From IMG/VR virus record IMGVR_UViG_3300032308_002246, positions 1 to 64,000 of that record: a stretch of DNA of 64,000 nucleotides; one strand, 5' to 3'. The notes beneath the pieces are model-generated. The model ran no database searches and was not told the DNA's origin. It saw nothing but the letters and a program-made list of their open reading frames with translations. Positions 24,423-31,195 of this stretch are shown here, piece by piece. Every line of letters begins with the position of its first letter. Position 1 is the first letter of the stretch. The translations under genes were made by a program, and so were the position numbers. The DNA is from a virus.

Positions 24423-25192
24423 TAGAATTTAGTTGTAATCACACTGCCTTCGATATCTGATGAAGGCGTATTGCTGGTTCTGATGAGAACTCGTTTAAGC
24501 CATCTGTCAGTGCCGTCGTACCTAGCAACAAAAGGCTTGCGTCCATGTACTGCCATATTGTTATTGATGAGCATCAAGTCACCCGTATCAAGTATGTAGT
24601 CAACCACTGACTCTCGAATAGCTTTTTTTAGGTGAACCAAAGCATGCGTAGCTTCGTCTGTTGTGCCTGTTACGAGTGTTTCGTCGTACACGAGATGCCA
24701 CTGACTATCTGTATTGCTTAAAACCGTAATTGGTATTGAGGCATCCTGTTGTCCTTCAAGCATGAAACTTGGGTCCAACGATGTCAAGAAGTTCGGCTTG
24801 CACAGCTCATTGATTACATACCCATCAAGCTTTGAGACTACATCTGCAGCCTCAGAGATGGTCGTAATGCCCGTGGGGTCTCCACGAACACAAAGCAAAG
24901 CAACGATGTCCGGCTTGTATGGATGAAAAGCTGTTTCCGTATGCAAACCAAGCTCAACTTTGGAACTACTTGATATTTGCATTTCCTCAGTTTGTTTTAT
25001 TGGGAATATGTTCTGAACAAGCATTCCTTTTTGCTCTTGTGCATACCCAATTGGTTTACCTAGAGACTGCGCAAAGTCCAGAAGTTTCTCGTCGCAATCA
25101 GTGAAAAGCTCTGCGCTATCGTCGTGTGATATCGGAGTAGGCGGGATTGAACCCGTAATGAAGTTTTTGTATATCGAAACAGCTTTATTCAT
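24419..25192 (-). CDS. TauD/AsnO-like Fe(II)/2-oxoglutarate oxygenase
   Basis: 257 aa from ATG 25192 with AAGGAAA upstream. Resembles the clavaminate-synthase/asparagine-oxygenase branch: GLHTETAFHPYKPDIVALLC gives the HxE iron motif, then GDLMLINNNMAVHGRKPFVA gives the distal histidine and RWLKRVLIR the 2-oxoglutarate-binding arginine. Enzymes of this branch hydroxylate free amino acids or related small molecules. The first of five 2OG-type oxygenases in the window. Substrate unknown. Confidence 0.82.
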   Translation of the reverse strand: MNKAVSIYKNFITGSIPPTPISHDDSAELFTDCDEKLLDFAQSLGKPIGYAQEQKGMLVQNIFPIKQTEEMQISSSSKVELGLHTETAFHPYKPDIVALLCVRGDPTGITTISEAADVVSKLDGYVINELCKPNFLTSLDPSFMLEGQQDASIPITVLSNTDSQWHLVYDETLVTGTTDEATHALVHLKKAIRESVVDYILDTGDLMLINNNMAVHGRKPFVARYDGTDRWLKRVLIRTSNTPSSDIEGSVITTKFY

Positions 25193-25340
25193 TTTCCTTA
25201 ACCGCCGAAACACTCATCATCCCACCTTTTTGCAACAGTAGAGATATTAGCTCTTCATCAGAATGCATGGATGTAAGGATGTCGTCACTTAGGCGGTTCA
25301 CTTTGATGGTGAATGTCTTCGTCTTGCTGCTCTCCGTCAT
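25185..25340 (-). CDS. small hypothetical protein
   Basis: 51 aa from ATG 25340 (MTESSKTKTFTIKVNRLSDD) with GAGGAG ten bases upstream. Overlaps both the oxygenase start and the tail of the 25285-25425 gene, in a different frame from the latter. Function unknown. Confidence 0.5.
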   Translation of the reverse strand: MTESSKTKTFTIKVNRLSDDILTSMHSDEELISLLLQKGGMMSVSAVKENE

Positions 25341-25425
25341 AGTACCCAAGCTCCTCTTGTTGCATTTTGAAATCTTGGTACTGTGAATACCCGTAGTCTG
25401 CTTCTTCATTGCTTATGCTGCTCAT
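25285..25425 (-). CDS. small acidic hypothetical protein
   Basis: 46 aa: MSSISNEEADYGYSQYQDFK then MQQEELGYYDGEQQDEDI and HHQSEPPK. GGGAG lies six bases before the ATG and it starts right after the 25428 stop. Unusually rich in Gln, Glu, Asp and Tyr, with low complexity. Overlaps the next gene by 56 bases. Moderate support only. Confidence 0.5.
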   Translation of the reverse strand: MSSISNEEADYGYSQYQDFKMQQEELGYYDGEQQDEDIHHQSEPPK

Positions 25426-25427
25426 TT

Positions 25428-25850
25428 CTAGCTCCCTGCATCTTCTACTTGTTCCCATTCAAGGCCATCTGGGCCTGCGCGGAATAGCTTCCTAACTCCG
25501 TCAACCATACGCCAGGTCCATCCCCACCTACAACAAGGTAATTCACTATCTGGGTCAATTGCAAAGTGAAGTGGTTTTCCAAACCTGCTCATAGCTCGAG
25601 GCAATACTGACCACAAGCGAGCAGTGCAGTCATGGCACAAGCAGATGTACCCGTTAACCCATGTGTTAGTTAACCAATACTGAGATGTGTCATTGAACTC
25701 GGCATAGTCGCCACTTGCGTCAAAGCACATGCCCCCGATGATTTGCTTATAACCTTCCTCTTTGTAGCGTTCTGGCATAAACAAAAGGATTGGTCGATGG
25801 CATTCGTCGCAGACATGATTGTCGTACTGGTCTGTATTGATTGCTGACAT
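25428..25850 (-). CDS. zinc-finger hypothetical protein
   Basis: 140 aa. Two cysteine pairs bracket an insertion: CDECHRP near the N-terminus and GYICLCHDCTARLW in the middle, with GGMCFDASGDYAEFND between and a CCRW segment later. Likely a treble-clef or zinc-ribbon fold. No family recognised. In the minus block 26564-24419. Confidence 0.68.
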   Translation of the reverse strand: MSAINTDQYDNHVCDECHRPILLFMPERYKEEGYKQIIGGMCFDASGDYAEFNDTSQYWLTNTWVNGYICLCHDCTARLWSVLPRAMSRFGKPLHFAIDPDSELPCCRWGWTWRMVDGVRKLFRAGPDGLEWEQVEDAGS

Positions 25851-25851
25851 A

Positions 25852-26316
25852 TCAGCCTCCGGGCAGTTCGTCGTACTTAGGGTTAATCATCATGTCATTG
25901 ATGTGATGCGGCTTCAATACGAAGCCCATGGCCGGATTGTCACTCTTTGGTGCAAATGGCGTGAATGTGTTCTCATTGAAGTCTTTGGAATTCATGTTAA
26001 TGAAATTGCGAAGACGTTTAACCGAGACGATGATGAACGACTCACCAAGGGTGAACTGGTAGACCCACCATTTAGCAGTTGTGATGTTGAGTCCACTTGC
26101 AACCCAAACTTGATTCTGGTCTTGGTCAAGCTGTCGTCGTGGGTTCTGATACAGCTCAACAGCCATGTTCCCATTCCTGAACCTGTCAGTCTTTACTTCA
26201 AAGTCACCTTGCTCAAGCGATTCAAGAAAGTCTTTGATTACAGACTCACCCATGTGCCCGTAGGCCAAATCGTTTGTGAAGTTGAACTTCTTCGAAGGGA
26301 TGTCAGCATTACTCAT
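25852..26316 (-). CDS. PD-(D/E)XK nuclease-like protein
   Basis: 154 aa. MGESVIKDFLESLEQGDFEV runs into KTDRFRNGNMAVELYQ, which fits an E...D-X-EVK nuclease core followed by a strand ending in E. SGLNITTAKWWVYQF is a further typical block. Such phage enzymes act as resolvases or endonucleases on recombination intermediates or modified DNA. Catalytic residues are visible by pattern only. Confidence 0.65.
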   Translation of the reverse strand: MSNADIPSKKFNFTNDLAYGHMGESVIKDFLESLEQGDFEVKTDRFRNGNMAVELYQNPRRQLDQDQNQVWVASGLNITTAKWWVYQFTLGESFIIVSVKRLRNFINMNSKDFNENTFTPFAPKSDNPAMGFVLKPHHINDMMINPKYDELPGG

Positions 26317-26564
26317 TGCTTAGCCTTACTCTTTGGTGGCTTCGCTGGGTCATGGAGTGATACTCCATAGATTTTGCGGAACTGATTGAGGATTGGCTTT
26401 ACTGCCTGAGGTGTGCCATGTGTGTAGTACACAGGGCCATGGATGCTTGGAGGGGGTGTGATTTTGTATCCAGTACTTCCCTTGTGCTCAATCACAAATC
26501 CAAGTGCTGAGAGCTGCCTGAACAGCTCTTTGACTACTTTATTGCCATGGTTCCTTGATGCCAT
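26313..26564 (-). CDS. HicA-like small protein
   Basis: 83 aa from ATG 26564 with AAAGGAA upstream. KVVKELFRQLSALGFVIEHK, then GSTGYKITPP and VYYTHGTPQAVKPILNQFRK follow the double-stranded-RNA-binding-like pattern of HicA (YcfA) mRNA interferases: a G-F-hydrophobic strand, then a strand, then a helix. The catalytic histidine and glycine are not conserved clearly and no HicB lies beside it, so a toxin role is tentative. Confidence 0.5.
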   Translation of the reverse strand: MASRNHGNKVVKELFRQLSALGFVIEHKGSTGYKITPPPSIHGPVYYTHGTPQAVKPILNQFRKIYGVSLHDPAKPPKSKAKQ

Positions 26565-26712
26565 ATGATTCCTTTTCACGTAGCTTGATTTAATTGGGTT
26601 GTTGGAACTGTACAGGGAGGATTTTATTTTGTCAACATTATTTTGGGGTTGATTTATTGCCCGTGAGCATTTATATTGTTGGGACAGGAAATATCTGAAA
26701 GGGATAAAAACC

Positions 26713-26946
26713 ATGAGTGAATACGAGAATGTTGTCCAGGGGACAGCAAAGCGTGGCCGAAAGCCGTTGCCAGCAGAAGAGAAGCAACGCCGGGTCGAAC
26801 TGCAAAAAGAACAGAATCGTTTGCGACAAGAAGCACGCCGCCGAGCTGCTCTAGTCCTTCAGCACCGCTATTCAGAGGAATTCTCTGGACTGTGCTCGAT
26901 TGAACTTACTTCATTGAAGAATTCCAAGAACAAGATAAACAACTAA
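26713..26946 (+). CDS. basic coiled-coil-like protein
   Basis: 77 aa. The opening KRGRKPLPAEEKQRRVELQK followed by EQNRLRQEARRRAALVLQHR is a long charged helix with an AT-hook-like RGRKP. Probably binds DNA. Divergent from the HicA-like gene. Precedes the tRNA-like structure. Confidence 0.62.
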   Translation: MSEYENVVQGTAKRGRKPLPAEEKQRRVELQKEQNRLRQEARRRAALVLQHRYSEEFSGLCSIELTSLKNSKNKINN

Positions 26947-26951
26947 GGATT

Positions 26952-26998
26952 GAGTAGTCACCTGGCATTAGTGGGAACGATGTTACGGGTGGCTACTC
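26952..26998 (+). ncRNA. hairpin preceding tRNA-like structure
   Basis: GAGTAGTCACC pairs with GGTGGCTACTC (11 bp, one G-T wobble) around a 25-base loop. It lies five bases before the 5' end of the tRNA-like element and is not followed by a U-tract, so it is probably a leader structure rather than a terminator. Confidence 0.55.
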
Positions 26999-27003
26999 AT
27001 GTA

Positions 27004-27080
27004 GCCCTCGTATCGGCCCACTCTTATAAGGTGTAGAAACCGTAGTTGGTGACACGTTGGTTCAAATCCAACCGAGGGCA
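27004..27080 (+). tRNA. tRNA-like structure lacking a D-arm; anticodon TAT if tRNA
   Basis: 77 bases. The acceptor is a perfect 7 bp (GCCCTCG/CGAGGGC) and the T-arm is GTTGG-TTCAAAT-CCAAC. A canonical loop CTTATAA (anticodon TAT, Ile) sits on a short CACT/GGTG stem. No D-arm can be drawn, and the variable region is about 20 bases with an ACC/GGT stem. The acceptor strand CGAGGG also serves as the ribosome site for the ATG at 27083. It could be an armless tRNA, a tRNA mimic, or a cis-acting regulator. Confidence 0.5.
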
Positions 27081-27082
27081 CT

Positions 27083-27460
27083 ATGAACAAAAACAAAAAC
27101 CCAAATAACTACATGAAGTACGGCGGCAAGCCATATGTGATTCTTTGCTATGCGAAGATGAAGGATGGTTGGTTCACCCGTGAGCAGTATTTCAATTTTC
27201 AATTAAACCGTCGTGAATGGATGAAGGACATTGACCGGACGATGGAAACATTGGAGAGGAATGACTTTATTGAAAGTCGCATTCTTGATGGTGTGTCTTT
27301 ATATAAAATCACTGAATGGGGCAAGTATGCATTAGTTGCTCTTGGTGAGACACAGCGTAGGAAACATGTTGACCTAAAAGCTTCACACATGAGGGCTAAT
27401 GAGTTAAAGTCGCGTGTCGGAGCTACAGGAAGTGAATGGGATTATGAATCGTTGGATTGA
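27083..27460 (+). CDS. winged-helix-like protein
   Basis: 125 aa. KYGGKPYVILCYAKMKDGWF, then TREQYFNFQLNRREWMKD and MDIDRTMETLERNDFIESRI fit a winged helix: helix, recognition helix and wing. The start is 3 bases past the tRNA-like structure, whose GAGGG is the only ribosome site. Overlaps the paralog-like 27444-27755 gene. A regulator is inferred. Confidence 0.62.
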   Translation: MNKNKNPNNYMKYGGKPYVILCYAKMKDGWFTREQYFNFQLNRREWMKDIDRTMETLERNDFIESRILDGVSLYKITEWGKYALVALGETQRRKHVDLKASHMRANELKSRVGATGSEWDYESLD

Positions 27461-27755
27461 TGAGTCAAGTGCTGCAGAGAGCATCTACGAGAACAAGAAG
27501 ATGCGTATGTGTGTTTACTGCGGATTGATTTTCAAACAACGACGCATGAGTGCGTTCTCGGTTGACGATGTGATGATGCACAACTCTGTCATGTTTGACG
27601 ATGTAAATGAGTTAGCGACTTTGCTACTTGAACTAACCTCCCGTGGAGTGTTTGAGCAAGTAGACAAAGCCGGATTAACTAAATGGCGTCTCTCATCTTT
27701 TGGTATGCGTGTAGCTCCCTTTCTGGGTGCACACGAAATGGCTAACTTAAGTTAG
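27444..27755 (+). CDS. winged-helix-like protein, second copy
   Basis: 103 aa from ATG 27444 (MNRWIDESSAAESIYENKKM). MCVYCGLIFKQRRM has a CxxC pair. The following SAFSVDDVMMHNSVMFDDVN, ELATLLLELTSRGVFEQV and TKWRLSSFGMRVAPFLG repeat the helix-helix-wing layout of the gene before it, suggesting duplication. Its stop overlaps the convergent lysine-rich gene. Confidence 0.6.
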   Translation: MNRWIDESSAAESIYENKKMRMCVYCGLIFKQRRMSAFSVDDVMMHNSVMFDDVNELATLLLELTSRGVFEQVDKAGLTKWRLSSFGMRVAPFLGAHEMANLS

Positions 27756-27988
27756 CTTCTAAACCACTTTGTGAGTCTGCCGAAGAACGAAGTCTTCGTA
27801 ATTGCATTGCGTACGTCCTTGAGCTCTTCAACAACAGCCTGGAATTCCTTCAAGTCTGCTTGTGTTGGAGTTGGGATTTCTGCAAGCTTCTCTTGAACTG
27901 GCTTCTTCTTAGGAGCGGCCTTCTTCGGAGCAGCTTTCTTTGCAGCTACTGGCTTCTTCTTACTTGGTGCTTTCTTTTTCTGTGTCAT
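27752..27988 (-). CDS. lysine-rich histone-H1-like protein
   Basis: 78 aa. The first half is a KKxPxAA repeat (KKKAPSKKKPVAAKKAAPKK then AAPKKKPVQEK), like the tail of bacterial histone-H1-like (HU-associated) proteins. The second half is a short helix ending FFGRLTKWFRS, which may associate with membranes or DNA. Likely compacts or coats DNA; convergent with the upstream plus gene. Confidence 0.65.
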   Translation of the reverse strand: MTQKKKAPSKKKPVAAKKAAPKKAAPKKKPVQEKLAEIPTPTQADLKEFQAVVEELKDVRNAITKTSFFGRLTKWFRS

Positions 27989-28066
27989 GGGGAAATCTTA
28001 GTCAAGGGATATTGGTCTGTAGGGGAACTGCTACCCGTGTCGGTTTCTAGGCTCTAGCATTGGTTC

Positions 28067-28708
28067 GTGGATAACGATTACGACAGCAGAATGCTCAAAT
28101 TGGCCATGGTCCTAGCCACTGCTGTAGAAGCCAAGAACGAAATGGTATCTGAGGGTGGCATAGGCGAGGACATAAACCAAGTCCTCTATGGCTGGCGTGG
28201 GAGCTCTCTAAGCGTTGTATCGCAGATGACAGACGCAGTACAGCGTAAGACGCCATATGAGCGCTTTATGGCTGTCTCAGACGCAGTAGCCATACTTAGG
28301 CAGGGCTGGGGCGTAGATGCTATCTCAATGGTCGCTGAGGGCTATGTCAGTTCTAGTCCGGCAGATACAGACGGTAAGAGCCTCGCCACAGAGTTCGCTA
28401 TAGGTAATAGGGCAGTGAACGAGTGCATAACAGTCACCCATGTCGTAAAAGACGAAGTCTCATTTGTCAGTAAGGGATACTCCTATGATGTGCCAAGAAA
28501 AGTCATATGGCACGAGGAAGTGTTCGTACCAGGCAGAATGATGGTGCGCAACGAGGAGAGTATGTATCCACTCCTATTTCATACTGCGCTGAAGTTGCCT
28601 TATGACCAACCAGATGATGAGGTGATGTGGCTTGCTTCAGATGACTACTACGGCGCACTTGTATTCGGACTGCTCGCTAATGGCTTTTCGACTAGGTCCT
28701 TCGTCTAG
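28067..28708 (+). CDS. hypothetical protein
   Basis: 213 aa, GTG start, not recognised. It has a helical N-terminus (RMLKLAMVLATAVEAKNEMV, DAVQRKTPYERFMAVSDAVA) and mixed alpha/beta remainder. Codon and base use changes around here: TAG/CTA-type steps become common, a feature that extends to about 29.9 kb. Possibly recently acquired. Confidence 0.6.
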   Translation: MDNDYDSRMLKLAMVLATAVEAKNEMVSEGGIGEDINQVLYGWRGSSLSVVSQMTDAVQRKTPYERFMAVSDAVAILRQGWGVDAISMVAEGYVSSSPADTDGKSLATEFAIGNRAVNECITVTHVVKDEVSFVSKGYSYDVPRKVIWHEEVFVPGRMMVRNEESMYPLLFHTALKLPYDQPDDEVMWLASDDYYGALVFGLLANGFSTRSFV

Positions 28709-28826
28709 CCCATAGCACTTACACAAGAACGCTAAGCCATTTGATATTGTGACTTTGTTGGCAAGGTTTTCATTTCCTTTTCTCCTTGCCAATGCTTCGT
28801 GTGGCGCTTTATAGTGACAACCAAGC

Positions 28827-28860
28827 GACGGCAGGCGTTCGGGGTGGTGCGCCTGCCGTC
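28827..28860 (+). terminator. strong hairpin, possible terminator
   Basis: GACGGCAGGCG and CGCCTGCCGTC form a perfect 11-bp stem around 12 bases, about 120 bases after the 28067-28708 stop. It is followed by AAGGTTTTGC, a weak U-tract, so termination is only likely. Confidence 0.5.
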
Positions 28861-28917
28861 AAGGTTTTGCTACTGCTATGGCCATAGTGGTAGCGAATTT
28901 CTAACCCGTAAGCATTT

Positions 28918-28949
28918 TAGAGAGAGTGCCACCTATGACACTCTCTCTA
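28918..28949. terminator. perfect hairpin at the end of the LysM gene
   Basis: TAGAGAGAGTG and CACTCTCTCTA form a perfect 11-bp stem with a 10-base loop. It lies just past the stop of the minus gene at 28957 and between convergent transcripts, but neither strand continues into a U-run. Confidence 0.5.
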
Positions 28950-28956
28950 ATTGCTA

Positions 28957-29199
28957 CTACTTGCTACTAGGCAGGTATATCTGTTGGCTAGGCATAATCA
29001 GACTGCCATAAGTCTCATAGGTATCGTCTATGGCTCGGCGTGTATTGCCTTCGCATAGGGCGTGTACGAGGCTTGTAATCGTGTCACCTTGCGAAACTAT
29101 TATGCCTTGACTAGGGCAAGTGTATCCACTCTCTCTAGTAAAGGAATAGATACCTAGTCCTAATCCTATTGCTATGAATACTGCCATTACTCTTTTCAT
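28957..29199 (-). CDS. secreted LysM-like protein
   Basis: 80 aa. MKRVMAVFIAIGLGLGIYSF is a signal peptide or membrane anchor. The remainder has the LysM pattern: a serine-glutamine-glycine-aspartate entry (VSQGDTITSLVHALCEGN) and IMPSQQIYLP. LysM binds peptidoglycan. The protein is just one LysM unit, so it may tether something to the cell wall or block it. Preceded by AGGAGA. Confidence 0.62.
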   Translation of the reverse strand: MKRVMAVFIAIGLGLGIYSFTRESGYTCPSQGIIVSQGDTITSLVHALCEGNTRRAIDDTYETYGSLIMPSQQIYLPSSK

Positions 29200-29299
29200 T
29201 GTGTATCTCCTTGTTGGTTGCTTATGAATAGACCTTAGGGCATAGGTGGCACAAAGTCAAGCATTGTCTCTCTGTCTGTGTCTTTGTCTGTCAAGGGTG

Positions 29300-29380
29300 G
29301 ATAGGTAGCCCATAGCGATATGGCAAGGCATAGGGCGAGGCACAAGGCAAGGCATAGGGCAAGGCATAGGGCAAGGCATA
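29300..29380 (+). repeat. GCAAGGCATAGG tandem repeat
   Basis: Purine-rich units of about 12-13 bases (GGCAAGGCATAGGG and variants) occur four to five times in a row, just before the terminator of the 29438 gene. Related RACAAGG units continue at 29780-29890. Confidence 0.7.
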
Positions 29381-29383
29381 CGA

Positions 29384-29427
29384 TACAAAAAAAATAGCCA
29401 CCTAGCGAGGGGTGCTAGGTGGCTATT
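29384..29427 (-). terminator. Rho-independent terminator
   Basis: AATAGCCACCTAGC and GCTAGGTGGCTATT form a perfect 14-bp stem, and on the minus strand TTTTTTTT follows directly. It is the strongest terminator in the window, ending the transcript of 29438-29638; on the plus strand only a short TTT follows. Confidence 0.9.
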
Positions 29428-29437
29428 TACTACTTGA

Positions 29438-29638
29438 CTACTTGCTAAGCAGACGGCTCCACTCTGTCGCTACTTGCTCGGCTTGTGTCTCGCTAAGGCA
29501 AGGAATTGAGTATTGTAAACTGTCTGAACTGTCACCAGTTGGGCTTGCTATCCAAATATGGACTTCGTTGCCAGTTGCGTAAACTGCCGTTGGTAGTCCT
29601 TTTACTCTTACCTTTGTTTCTGCCATTTTGTAATTCAT
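29438..29638 (-). CDS. hypothetical protein
   Basis: 66 aa from ATG 29638 (MNYKMAETKVRVKGLPTAVY), with AAAGGAA upstream. Beta-rich N-terminal half (EVHIWIASPTGD) and a C-terminal helix (ETQAEQVATEWSRLL). Unknown function. Confidence 0.6.
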   Translation of the reverse strand: MNYKMAETKVRVKGLPTAVYATGNEVHIWIASPTGDSSDSLQYSIPCLSETQAEQVATEWSRLLSK

Positions 29639-29779
29639 ATCTATTCCTTTGTTTTGGTAGGGCTTGTGCCTTACAAATATCAGTATAGGGGTACTTGTGG
29701 GATATGTCAAATCATATCTAAAAATTCTTTAGATATATCACAAGGGGTATTTGTGGCACTAGATACCTATATATAGAGA

Positions 29780-29890
29780 CAAGTCAAGCGACAAGGTGAC
29801 AAGCGATTAGAGAGACAAGGCGAGACACAAGGCGAGGGGCTAGGTGACAAGTGATTAGGTGGCAAGGCAAGCGACAAGGTGACAAGGCAA
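29780..29890 (+). repeat. degenerate ACAAGG-rich repeats
   Basis: Many irregular copies of (G/A)ACAAGGCGA and TAGGTGACAAG, purine-rich on the plus strand, in the gene-free stretch between the 29438 and 29979 genes. No gene seen in 29711-29978. The same words occur in the tandem repeat at 29300. Confidence 0.55.
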
Positions 29891-29978
29891 CTGCCTATGC
29901 CATAAATAGTGACTATCGCTCGAACTTTTTGAGAAACGCAGAAGTGTGTGTGTAGCTATACGACAGTGTTTGAAGCCG

Positions 29979-30107
29979 CTATTCCCACATAGATTTATCT
30001 GAACGTGGGCGCAGTTCGATGTTCCGGGTAATCCTCATGCCGGCTATCAAAATTCCTAGAATAGTTGCGGCCAATAGAGCTACATCAATGAATTTACTTC
30101 GGTTCAC
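29979..30107 (-). CDS. 42-aa membrane protein, GTG start
   Basis: The GTG overlaps the upstream stop as GTGA, with GGAGAA nine bases ahead. It reads MNRSKFIDVALLAATILGIL, IAGMRITRNIELRPRSDKS and MWE. One hydrophobic segment is followed by a basic tail, so it is a single-pass membrane peptide. Coupled to the upstream 30104-30538 gene. Confidence 0.55.
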   Translation of the reverse strand: MNRSKFIDVALLAATILGILIAGMRITRNIELRPRSDKSMWE

Positions 30108-30538
30108 TTTACGAACTTCTCCTGTATACCTGGAATGCGCTTATCTTTTACAGAGACGATTGCTTTGTTGATGATGTTCTCTGCTTTTATTAGGGGGGAG
30201 TCTGTTGTAACGATGTATGCAGGTACATCAAACATCTCTGTTTCATTAACAGTTGCAATACCTTCTTCTACAAGCTTGTTGACATCTACTTCAACACAAA
30301 TAGCTTCTGTGAATGTCACATATACCGGCATCTCGTATTTACGTCCGTTGACATCTGCTTCCTGGAATCCAACTAATCTCTTGCCATCAAAAACAGCAAC
30401 CATCACAGCTGCGTCATATTCGTTCCCAAACATCGTCAAGAAGTATTTGCCGTTGTCTTCGTTGAACTCTGTTATCCCATCCTGCTCGATTCCCTCGATT
30501 AGGTCCGGGTAAGTTGCTAGCCAGTACTGATTTGTCAT
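30104..30538 (-). CDS. hypothetical protein
   Basis: 144 aa, not recognised. N-terminal helix and acidic part (DLIEGIEQDGITEFNEDNGK) then a beta region (AVMVAVFDGKRLVGFQEADV) and two more strand-helix units. Possibly a two-domain beta-alpha fold. First gene of the 30538-29979 pair; transcribed away from the RNR gene. Confidence 0.65.
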   Translation of the reverse strand: MTNQYWLATYPDLIEGIEQDGITEFNEDNGKYFLTMFGNEYDAAVMVAVFDGKRLVGFQEADVNGRKYEMPVYVTFTEAICVEVDVNKLVEEGIATVNETEMFDVPAYIVTTDSPLIKAENIINKAIVSVKDKRIPGIQEKFVK

Positions 30539-30798
30539 AGCCCTAATATATAGCAGGCTTCAACCTATTTGAAATAGATTTATCTGAAAAACAGGGGCCT
30601 AGAAAAAATTTTTGCGAAGGACAGTTCCCTTTTTCTATATAGGTATGCCGTATGGCTAGTTCCGACTTTTGGGGCTCCCCGTATTTTGAGCAGTCTGGCA
30701 AACCCGGATTAATTTATCTGACATTGATTTGGGTGGGGCCGCCGTTTTTCCGGCTAGTGATTTTTGGGCTATTCCGAAGCTGGTGGTAGTATCTTTAT
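30539..30798. other. gene-free spacer with array-like sequence
   Basis: No gene. AACCCGGATTAATTTATCTGACA (split over 30699-30721) resembles the array boundary, where CCCGT is followed by ATTTATCTAACA (10521 and 11427). A second ATAGATTTATCTGA occurs at 30574 and a third at 29989. GC-rich segments (GGGGCCGCCG) suggest more stem-loops. Confidence 0.35.
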
Positions 30799-31131
30799 GT
30801 GAGCGATTCCTTTTATTCATCAAACTTCAGTATTTTTTCTAAGACTGATGAAACTGCTGACGGAATCCAAATCCTAAGAGCTGACAGGTCTCCTTGTATT
30901 GTCTGTGGCCATCCAACTGGCGACTGTTCTCCTGGGTCTCATGAGAAGATTGAAATTGCATTTGCAACTCAGACTCTTGAGTCTTTTAAAGACATTCAGA
31001 AAATACTAGTCGAAGAAACAGTTTACGAAAACCGGCAAATAACACCGTTCACAACCGCACGTGTGATTATTGCAAAAAAAGGTTCTTATATCACAGTTGA
31101 GCGTGCAAAAGAACTTGGAATTATTCCATAA
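30799..31131 (+). CDS. hypothetical protein
   Basis: 110 aa from GTG 30799. A short CIVCGHPTGDCS motif is probably zinc-binding. The second half (QKILVEETVYENRQITPFTT, ARVIIAKKGSYITVERAKEL) is strand-helix-like. Immediately upstream of the RNR gene. Not recognised. Confidence 0.6.
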   Translation: MSDSFYSSNFSIFSKTDETADGIQILRADRSPCIVCGHPTGDCSPGSHEKIEIAFATQTLESFKDIQKILVEETVYENRQITPFTTARVIIAKKGSYITVERAKELGIIP

Positions 31132-31195
31132 ATTGACAACTGCTTCTGCCTGAGTCGGTGTATCATCGTTCCCCTAACAACCAGAGGGGCACCTA

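Noticed and set aside
31134-31167. Promoter TTGACA-N22-TATCAT before RNR
   Set aside because: The spacer is far too long for a sigma-70 promoter.
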